64,000 nucleotides of DNA. Origin: Costus lasius. Taxonomy: Eukaryota; Streptophyta; Magnoliopsida; Zingiberales; Costaceae. The stretch covers positions 53,337,949-53,401,948 of the forward strand of contig CM050449.1 of NCBI GenBank assembly GCA_027563935.2, given 5' to 3'. The notes beneath the pieces are model-generated. The model saw only the letters and a program-made list of their open reading frames with translations. It was not told where the DNA came from and did not search any database. Numbering within the stretch: the first letter of the stretch is position 1; each line of letters opens with the position of its first letter. Below are positions 55,954-64,000 of the stretch, piece by piece. The position numbers were made by a program, and so were the translations under genes.

Positions 55954-58900
55954 ATGGCAACAAACAATAGCGGATTAACACTGCGATCACTCCTTGATAA
56001 GGATAAGTTGGTTGGAACCAACTTTATGGACTGACATCGGAACTTGAGGATAGCCCTCAAGCTCGAGAAGAAGTTGTATGTCCTAGAGCAGGCTCTTCCT
56101 GCGCCTCCTCCGCCTAATGCCCGAGCAGCAGATAGGGATGCTTTTAGAAAGTATCAGGATGACTCTGTGGAGGTGGCATGTCTCATGATGGCCACTATGG
56201 CACCTGAACTTCAGGTGCAATATGAGGAGCAGAACGCTTTTCAAATGATTACTCATTTGAAACAGATGTTCGAGGCTCAGGCTAGAACAAAGAGATATGA
56301 CACTGCCAAGGCAGTCTTTCGGTGTAAGTTATCTAAAGGTGCCCCAATAAGACCTGATGTTCTCAAGATGATCGGGAACGTGGATCATCTTAAGAGGCTG
56401 GGACACAATATAGATAACGAGCTGGTTGTGGACCTTATTCTGCAGTTCCTGTCCCCTAGCTTTAGTCTGTTTATCATAAATTTTAACATGAACCGGATTG
56501 AATGCACAAGGGAGAAACTGATGAGTATGCTCATGACAGCCGAGCGTGAGATGGGAAAATCTAAACCTAGTTCTGTTCTTTTGGTCCCTAAGGCCAAGAA
56601 GATGAAGAAAAAGGCACCTGCCAAGGGCAAGGCCAAAGGTCCCATCAAAGCACTGAAGAAAAAGGTGAAGAAGTCAAAGGATCAAAGATGTTTCCACTGT
56701 GGCGAGCAGGGCCACTGGAGGAGGGACTGCAAACAACTTTAGAATGAGGAGAAGAAAGGCTTGGCCTTAGCTTCTAGCTCAGGTATTTATGTTACTGAAG
56801 TCAATCTTTCTACTTCTATGTCATGGGTATTGGATACCGCATGTGGAGCTCATATTTGTACAAATATGCAGGGGCTCAAGAAAAGTAGATCGGTGCGGCC
56901 TAGAGAGATTGACCTACGGGTTGGAAACGGATGACAAGTTGCTGCTGTTGCTGTAGGAGTTTTGACTCTCTCCCTGCCTTCCGGACTTTTATTAGAGTTA
57001 GATAATTGCTATTGTGTACCTTCACTTACTAAGAACATTGTATCCATTCCTTGCTTGGCAAGGAAGGGATTTAAATTTGAAATAAATAAGAACTCTTGTT
57101 CTTTTTCATTTGCAAATGTGTTCTATGGGAAGGGTACTTTATGCAATGGTTTATATGTCTTGGATATGGATAGCTCTATTTGTAACATAAATAATAAAAG
57201 GACCAAACTGAGTAGTTCAGTTGGTGCTTTCCTATGGCATTGTCTTTTAGCCCATATAAACAAGAATCGCATTCAACAACTCCATGCAAATAGGTTGTTA
57301 GGTTCAAGTTCCTTGGAGGAATTTGATACATGTGAGCCTTGTTTGCTAGGGAAAATGACAAAGGCGCCTTTCACCAAGACTAGTGAAAGAGCAAGAGGTT
57401 TGTTGGATCTCATACATAGTGATGTGTGTGGGCCATTCAATAAACAAGCCAGAGGAGGGCACAACTACTTCATCACATTTACTGATGATTTCAGTAGACA
57501 TGGTTATGTCTACCTAATGAGACATAAGTCTGAATCATTTGAGAAATTCAAAGAGTTTAGACATGAAGTAGAGAACCAACTTGGTAGATCCATTAAGGCT
57601 CTTCAATCAGATCGTGGTGGAGAGTACCTGAGTGGTGAGTTTCTTGACTATCTAAGAGAGTGTGGGATTTTATCCCAACTCACTCCTCCTGGAACACCCC
57701 AATGGAATGGTGTGTCTGCAAGGAGAAATCAAACTTTATTGGACATGGTTCGATGTATGATGAGTCATGCAACTCTACCTCCCTCATTCTGGGGACATGC
57801 ACTTAATACAGTTTCTCTAATACTGAATAACGTTCCATCTAAGAGTGTCTCCAAAATACCATATGAGGTATGGAGTGGGAGATGCCCTAATTTATCTTTT
57901 ATCAAGATCTGGGGATGTGAGGCTTATGTCAAGCGTCAGGATTCTAGCAAGCTAGAACCTAGATCTGATAAATGTACATTTGTGGGATCCCCTAAGGAAA
58001 CTAAGGGTTACTACTTCTATAATCCCACTGAGAACAAAATATTTGTTGCTCGGGATGTTGTCTTTCTAGAGAAAGAATTTCTCATAAAAGAAGTTAGTGG
58101 GAGGAAGTTTGACTTGGATGAGGTCCAAGTGCAACCACAAGATGTACAGATGGAACCTGAGCCACCTTCACCAGTTGCTAGGCAACCTGAGGCTCAGACA
58201 CAGGACCCACGTAGGTTTGGGAGGATTCGTCGTGCACCAGAGAGGTATGGGTCGCTGCCGACCCAACACGACGGGATATTCATCATTGAAGATGAACCTA
58301 GGACTTATGATGAGGCGGTCAGTGGACCGGACTCTGAGAGATGGCTTGATGCCATGAGATCCGAAATGGATTCCATGTCAACCAACCAAGTATGGGATTT
58401 GGTTGAGTTACCTGATGGGGTAAAACCCATAGGGTGTAAATGGGTCTTCAAGAAGAAGACAGACATGGATGGCAATGTAGTTACCTACAAAGGTAGACTA
58501 GTGGCTAAGGGATTCAAACAAGTCCATGGGGTGGACTATGATGAAACCTTTTCGCCAGTTGCTATGTTCAAATCCATTCGGATTCTACTTGCTATAGCTG
58601 CATATCATGATTATGAGATATGGCAGATGGATGTAAAAATAGCTTTCCTTAATGGGAAGCTAACCAAGGATGTGTATATGACACAGCCTAATGGCTTCAT
58701 CCATCCTGCAGAGGCCAATAAGGTCTGCAGGCTAAAGAGATCCATTTATGGATTAAAGCAAGCATCTCGAAGTTGGAATCTTTGATTTGATGAAGCTGTG
58801 AGAGATTATGGCTTTATCAAAAGCGAAGATGACGCCTGTGTATACAGAAAATTCATTTGGAGCTTGGTGACTTTTCTGGTCTTGTATGTCGATGACATAC

Positions 58901-59286
58901 TACTCATCGGGAACGACATCCCAAGTCTTCAAGAGGCTCCTAGCCCTTGGAGGAGGCCGCCTATATCCTAGGCGTGAGGATCTACCGGGATAGATCCAAG
59001 AGGCTCCTAGCCCTTAGTCAGAGTACCTACATTGATAAGGTCCTGGAGAGGTTTAGCTTAGAGCAATCCAAGAAAGGGTACCTTCCAGTAAGACATGGCC
59101 TTACTCTATCAAAGAGCTAGTGTTCCACCACACAGGCTGAGAGGGATGACATGAGTCGAGTGCCTTATGCTTCGACAATGGGATCGATCATGTATGCAAT
59201 ATTGTGTACTAGACTAGATGTGGCTTATGCTGTGAGCATAACCAGCCGATGCCGATACCAATCCAATCCTGGTTTACAGCACTGGG
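55954..59286 (+). pseudogene. Family B Gag-Pol with several stops and a deletion
   Basis: One frame from MATNNSGLTLRSLLDKD contains Gag, knuckle from residue 246 (CFHCGEQGHWRRDC), protease LDTACG, integrase zinc site (LAHIN, CEPCLLGKMT), DDE residues (HSDVCGP, SDRGGEY), RT (KGFKQVHGVDYDETF, LYVDDILLIGND) and part of RNase H. The expected integrase Glu motif reads GVSARRNQT instead of GVSERRNRT, so the catalytic Glu is lost. In-frame stops: 56032-56034 (TGA for Trp), 56740-56742 (TAG for Gln), 56932-56934, 58783-58785 (TGA, probably for Arg) and 59118-59120 (TAG for Gln). At about 58931-58950 part of RT is deleted and replaced by a copy of downstream text. The frame is cut at 59286 by a family A LTR. 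All reading is relative to the family A copies. Confidence 0.92.
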
Positions 59287-60977
59287 TGAAGGAACCCCTT
59301 TCAAGAGGGGGGCGAAAACCCTATTAGGGTGGCGCATAAAATTTTGCAAGCGGAAGAAGGGCTTTCATAGATCTTTCTATCGCATATGATCAACTTAGAT
59401 AGATATGAGAAGGATCCATACCGTCGCCATCTCTTGGATGGTGTCTTGGAAGAAGAAAGCAAAAGAGATCTCCTCCAAAGGTTGTCGCACACAAGAGGAA
59501 GAAGGCCTACTTCTTTGGGGCGATTTGTGCTAGCAATGCTCCAAAGCTTCCTTGATCGTTTGAGGGATGATGTGATGAAAACTTGGCCGAATCCTCTTGA
59601 CGTCAACCTTCACGCCGCAAGCCGTGAGTCGTCCAATGCCAAGAGCGAATTAGCGAGAGGAATAGAGAGGAGGCGTTGCAAGTGAATGTGGAAACGTTCC
59701 CACTTTGAAAACCGAAAGTTCCCAAAATAGCAAGCCTTGATTACATGCGTTATGCGTTCACCAAGTGAACCATGCGCAACTCTCTGCACCCACCTGAACC
59801 TTGCGCTCAACTCATGAGCCGGTTCAAGATGTTTGGTTCAATGACCAAACCAAATCAGCCCAAACATTAAGTCTAGATCGAATTAGACCCTAAGGTCCTA
59901 GATGTGACCATTCATCTCCAGATGCTTCTGATCTGATCGATCTAGCATCAACACTCTCGATCGAAGCTTACCGATCTCAAGCCCTAATCAATCAAACATG
60001 ATCAGACCAGATCTCACTTACAATCAGAGTTTAAATCCCTTTAAACTGAACCGAAACAATTCAGTCCACACGATCTGACTTAAGTAAGCCATATCATCAA
60101 ATTGTGCGACCCTGAGGGTTTCCTTTAAATGTCGATAACGATAACTTACGTTATCACGATCAGTGAGGGGTATCTAGCAACACATCACTGTCTCCCGATA
60201 TAAAGGAAAGAGTCTTCCAAGACTACACCCAAAACACAGCTCAAGTGTGAATCCTTTTCACTAGGCATACATATTTCCTTTGCCACTGGATGTTCTTATT
60301 GGACAAGCGTGTCAAGCTTGTAGCTCCAATATGATGAGCATGATTAGATCAGATGAACACAGTCACCTGGGTATGGCCATACACTTTCTCAATCATCTCA
60401 GCCGGGGGGGCCCCTTTAGAACACCACACTCCTTAAACAAGGAGACGGCAATCCTATGTCTATCACTAGTGCCCTAACCTGACTCAAGCTCACCATCCAA
60501 GATAGTCTATAACCATTATGTTTCAAATGATATTGAACTACCTCAAAACAATGACAATCATCATTTAGAAACACAAGTGATCTCAAGTCAGAGGAGATGT
60601 GCCACTTGTAGCAAACAAGGATTATTCACATTGTGACAAGCAATTGAATATCCTAGTAGGGTCTGTCCAGTACATCCAATGTACCCATGAGTCTACATCT
60701 TATTCCATGCTCGAAGCCTCCTATAAGATTAGAACACATATTAGTCTCAAGCATATCAAGGCTGTCTCAAGTTCACCAAGATATCTCGACTAAGGACTTA
60801 ACTGCATGTCAGCCTAGCTGAACAACTTTGAGACATTATTCAGAAGAACATATATTGCAGCAGACAATGTAGCTTAACTGAATAACAACCATGCCTTTAT
60901 AAACATAACAGTTTATTACATGATACTATTACAATCCCAAAGGCCTCAAACATTAGCCTTAAGGGCATACCCCAACA
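59287..60977 (-). repeat. Family A 3' LTR
   Basis: 1691 bp. Terminal hairpin CCCCTTTCAAGAGGGG (59295-59310), mid-LTR palindrome GATAACTTACGTTATC (60140-60155), TATA-like CTTTATAAA (60895-60903, plus-strand reading). Confidence 0.92.
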
Positions 60978-60997
60978 ATCTCCCACTTGCACTTAAT

Positions 60998-63900
60998 CTA
61001 ATGGTTGAGAAATCTCAAACCCATATTATTACAGTGCTTCTCATGCTTCTGCTGCGCCAGAGGCTTGGTAAGCGGGTCTGCCAGATTGTCATCTGTATGT
61101 ACCTTGCAGACTTTGATCTCGCCACGATCTATGATCTCCCGGATCAAGTGAAACCGTCTCTGTATGTGCTTGGACTTCTGGTGCGACCGTGGTTCCTTTG
61201 CTTGTGCGATTGCTCCAGTGTTATCACAGAAGATAACCAAAGGATCTGCACTCGAAGGAACGACACCAAGTTCTCTCACGAACTTACGAATCCACACTGC
61301 CTCCTTGGATGCTTCCGAGGCTGCAACATACTCGGCTTCTGTTGTGGAATCAGCAACAGTTGACTGTTTGAAACTTTTCCACACCACTGCACCTCCATTC
61401 AAGCTAAAAACATAGCCTGATTGCGATCGAAAATCATCCTGGTCAGACTGGAACGAAGCGTCAGTATATCCTTCAATACTGAGTTCTTCCTGACCACCAT
61501 ATATCAAGAACATATCTTTGGTCCTCCGAAGATATTTCAAGATGTTCTTGACTGCAATCCAGTGCGCCATACCTGGATTACTTTGGAACCGACTGGTCAC
61601 GCTTAACCCGTAAGCGACGTCTGGGCGAGTACACAACATCGCATACATAATGGATCCAATAGCCGAAGCATAAGGCGTATTGTCCATTTCATCTTTCTCA
61701 GTCTGTGTTTGTGGACACTGACTCTTCGAAAGATTCAGACCATGTCTGACTGGAAGATATCCTCTTTTAGAATTCTCTAAATGAAATCTCTCCAGGACCT
61801 TATCGATGTAAGTACTCTGGCACAGCCCGAGAAGCCTCTTAGATCTATCCCTGTAGATCTTCACACCTAATACATAGGCTGCTTCTCCTAAATCTTTCAT
61901 CTGGAAACATTTCCTTAACCATGCCTTAACCGCATGCATTTTAGGAATGTCGTTTCCAATGATCAAGATATCATCGACGTAGAGGACTAGGAAAGTAATC
62001 ACGCTCCCACTAAACCTCTTATATACACACGGGTCATCCTCGTTCTTGATGAAACCAAATTCAGTGACTGATTCATCAAAACGAATATTCCAGCTTCTTG
62101 ATGCTTGCTTAAGTCCATAAATGGACTTCTTTAATTTGCATATTTTATGACGATCTGATGGATCAGTGAAACCCTCAGGTTGTGTCATGTACACATCCTC
62201 ATCCAGATTTCCATTCAGGAAAGCTGTTTTCACATCCATCTGCCAGATCTCATAATCGTAATATGCTGCTATCGCGAAAAGAATCCGAATAGACTTAAAC
62301 ATGGCTACAGGTGAGAAAGTTTCATCATAATCTATCCCGTAGATTTGTTTGAAACCTTTCGCAACTAGCCTGCCTTTATAGGTAACCACGTTACCATCCA
62401 TGTCAATCTTCTTCTTGAAGATCCATTTGCAGCCTATAGGGATTACTCCCGGAGGCGGATCAACCAAATCCCAGACTTGGTTATCTGACATGGAGTCCAT
62501 CTCGGCGCGCATAGCTTCAAGCCATCTCGCTGACTCCGGTCCACTGACCGCATCCGCATAAGTGAGGGGTTCATCATTATCAATGATGTAGACTCCGTCA
62601 TAGCGCTCAGGCTGACGACGGATCCTTCCCGATCTTCGCGGTTCCCCTGATGTCTGAGCCTCAGGTTGTTCAATAACCTGTTCTACCGGCTCAGGCTCAT
62701 CCAACTGCGCTTGACTACTTTGTCCTTCCTCTGGATTCTCTTCCAGCTTTATTTCTCTCCCACTGGCCTCTTGCAGAAGAAACTCCTTCTCAAGAAATAT
62801 GGCCGTCCGAGCAACAAAAACCTTGTTCTCTTTGGGATCGTAGAAATAATAATCCTTAGTTTCCTTAGGGTAACCGACAAAGATGCATTTCTCAGATCTG
62901 CTCTCCAGTTTCCCAGAGGCGAGCTTTTTGACATAAGCCTCGCAGCCCCAGATCCTGATAAATGTCAAGCTTGGCTGTTTCCCATACCATAATTCATATG
63001 GAGTCTTAGAAACTGCCTTGGATGGCACTCGGTTTAGTACCTTTGCAGCTGTTTCCAGTGCAAACCCCCAAAAGGAGTAAGGTAGAGTAGCCTGAATCAT
63101 CATAGAACGAACCATATCAAGCAACGTTCTATTTCTCCTCTCGGACACACCATTCCATTGCGGTGTTCCTGGTGGAGTGAGCTGTGAGATAATCCCACAC
63201 TCCTTTAGATAGTCAGTAAACGCATGACTTAGGTATTCTCCACCTCGATCTGAGCGAAGTGCCTTGATATTTCGGCCTAGCTGATTTTGTACTTCATTCT
63301 TGAACTCTTTGAACTTGTCAAAAGATTCACTCTTATGTCTCATCAGATAGACATAACCGTACCTACTGAAATCATCAGTAAAGGTAATGAAGTACTGATA
63401 GCCACCTCTGGCATGTTTACTAAATGGCCCACACACATCACTGTGTATAAGGTCAAGTAAAACTGAAGCCCTTTGACCTTTGTGAGGAAAAGGTGACTTC
63501 GTCATTTTACCCATCAAACAAGCTTTGCATGTATCAATCTCCTCATAGGAGAATGATCCCAGCAGTCCATGTTCATGCAACCGCTTAATGCGTTTCTCGT
63601 TGATATGGCCTAAACGACTATGCCATAGCAAGGTGCTGTCATCAGCATACTTGGCTTTCTTATTATCAATATTTTGTATCGAACATTCCATGTCCAACAT
63701 GAATAACCCATTGTTAATTGAACCAGTTGCATAAACAATATTATCATAAGATAAAACACACTTTGAAATATTGCATTCAAAGGAAAATCCTTTCCTGACA
63801 AGAGCAGGAATAGAGATAATATTTTTAGTAATACTGGGAACAAAATAACAACTGTTTAGTTCCAATACAAGTCCAGATGGCAAAGAAATGAAATAGTCTC

Positions 63901-64000
63901 CTACAGCAACAGCAGCAACCCGTGCCCCGTTTCCTACTCGTAGGTCTACCTCATGCTGTCCCACCTGTCTTCTTCTCTTGAGTTCCTGTACATTTGAACA
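60998..64000 (-). CDS. Copia Pol, partial (integrase, RT, RNase H)
   Basis: The minus-strand frame is open from the window edge to the stop at 60998, with no break over about 1000 codons. It begins inside the protease region (SNVQELKRRRQVGQHEVDL). It contains the integrase zinc site (HSRLGH, CKACLMGKM), DDE motifs (HSDVCGP, SDRGGEY, SERRNRT), the RT signature LYVDDILIIGND, and RNase H with YTDASF, TTEAEY and CDNTGAI. No protein start should be placed inside the window, because the frame continues beyond it. It closely matches the intact copy at 41987-45868. If the missing part is equally good, this copy could also be functional. Confidence 0.95.
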   Translation of the reverse strand, partial: CSNVQELKRRRQVGQHEVDLRVGNGARVAAVAVGDYFISLPSGLVLELNSCYFVPSITKNIISIPALVRKGFSFECNISKCVLSYDNIVYATGSINNGLFMLDMECSIQNIDNKKAKYADDSTLLWHSRLGHINEKRIKRLHEHGLLGSFSYEEIDTCKACLMGKMTKSPFPHKGQRASVLLDLIHSDVCGPFSKHARGGYQYFITFTDDFSRYGYVYLMRHKSESFDKFKEFKNEVQNQLGRNIKALRSDRGGEYLSHAFTDYLKECGIISQLTPPGTPQWNGVSERRNRTLLDMVRSMMIQATLPYSFWGFALETAAKVLNRVPSKAVSKTPYELWYGKQPSLTFIRIWGCEAYVKKLASGKLESRSEKCIFVGYPKETKDYYFYDPKENKVFVARTAIFLEKEFLLQEASGREIKLEENPEEGQSSQAQLDEPEPVEQVIEQPEAQTSGEPRRSGRIRRQPERYDGVYIIDNDEPLTYADAVSGPESARWLEAMRAEMDSMSDNQVWDLVDPPPGVIPIGCKWIFKKKIDMDGNVVTYKGRLVAKGFKQIYGIDYDETFSPVAMFKSIRILFAIAAYYDYEIWQMDVKTAFLNGNLDEDVYMTQPEGFTDPSDRHKICKLKKSIYGLKQASRSWNIRFDESVTEFGFIKNEDDPCVYKRFSGSVITFLVLYVDDILIIGNDIPKMHAVKAWLRKCFQMKDLGEAAYVLGVKIYRDRSKRLLGLCQSTYIDKVLERFHLENSKRGYLPVRHGLNLSKSQCPQTQTEKDEMDNTPYASAIGSIMYAMLCTRPDVAYGLSVTSRFQSNPGMAHWIAVKNILKYLRRTKDMFLIYGGQEELSIEGYTDASFQSDQDDFRSQSGYVFSLNGGAVVWKSFKQSTVADSTTEAEYVAASEASKEAVWIRKFVRELGVVPSSADPLVIFCDNTGAIAQAKEPRSHQKSKHIQRRFHLIREIIDRGEIKVCKVHTDDNLADPLTKPLAQQKHEKHCNNMGLRFLNH

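Larger units (their letters stand above)
59287..64000 (-). mobile_element. Copia family A element, 3' part, truncated by window edge
   Basis: 3' LTR (59287-60977), polypurine tract and Pol open to the window edge. It is inserted in the family B Pol; CTGGG (59282-59286) is the candidate left target duplication and the partner lies outside. Confidence 0.93.

Noticed and set aside
58097..58357. Frames overlapping copia Pol in other registers (for example 86 codons here)
   Set aside because: Shadow of the Pol frame with no independent support.

Overview
The window is a piece of a flowering-plant nuclear genome made almost entirely of nested transposable elements. The evidence is plant-type Ty1/copia and Athila-like Ty3/gypsy retrotransposons (long LTRs, 5-bp target duplications, tRNA-type primer sites), a two-gene PIF/Harbinger DNA transposon with spliced genes, and no bacterial gene organisation. 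I found no host gene, tRNA or rRNA. The species cannot be named from this sequence.

Five groups of elements recur. Family A is a copia element with LTRs of about 1.7 kb beginning TGTTGGGGTATGC, present as copies at 1-4317 (minus, cut by the window edge), 12637-21736 (plus), 40266-49385 (minus, complete) and 59287-64000 (minus, cut by the edge). Family B is a related copia family with LTRs of about 2 kb beginning TGTTGGTGTATATGCC, at 4318-4585, 49798-55862 and 55863-59286. Athila-like gypsy elements have LTRs beginning TGATGAC and ending CACAACA. A third LTR family, beginning TGTCACATCC, occurs once as a solo LTR. The PIF/Harbinger element lies at about 23.6-26.9 kb.

The nesting can largely be read from boundaries and target duplications. 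A plus-strand Athila copy (37111-40265 and 49391-49797) received a minus-strand Athila element (Athila-0, 5' LTR 35204-37110) inside its ORF-1, and a complete family A copia in its 3' LTR (TSD CCAAT). Athila-0 runs leftwards through gag, RT, RNase H, integrase, ORF-1 and part of its 3' LTR (8045-8771). It was opened by an Athila solo LTR in RNase H (27750-32347, TSD TGCTT), which was itself opened by a TGTCACATCC solo LTR (28838-31494, TSD ATGAT). The Harbinger element and the plus-strand family A copy sit where the rest of its integrase should be. Another Athila (5' LTR 6211-8044, gag 4586-6042) is inserted in the Athila-0 3' LTR. That copy is interrupted by a family B LTR, and that LTR by a family A element.

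On the right (49.8-59.3 kb) family B copies are piled on one another. An old gag/pol fragment is followed by a younger minus copy in its leader. The pol end of that younger copy is split by a plus-strand solo LTR (TSD AGTGG), giving an inverted LTR pair 99 bp apart. A decayed plus-strand gag-pol follows and is cut by the last family A element.

The copy at 40266-49385 is the only complete, apparently autonomous element: one open gag-pol frame of 1293 residues with all expected motifs, and LTRs in which I saw no difference. Most other coding regions are broken by a few stops, frameshifts or deletions. The least expected signals are non-coding: hairpins in the copia LTR ends, LTR middle and leader whose arms change together between copies, and dense arrays of CG-containing palindromes (around TTACGGTACCGTAA) in the Athila LTRs and internal spacer.
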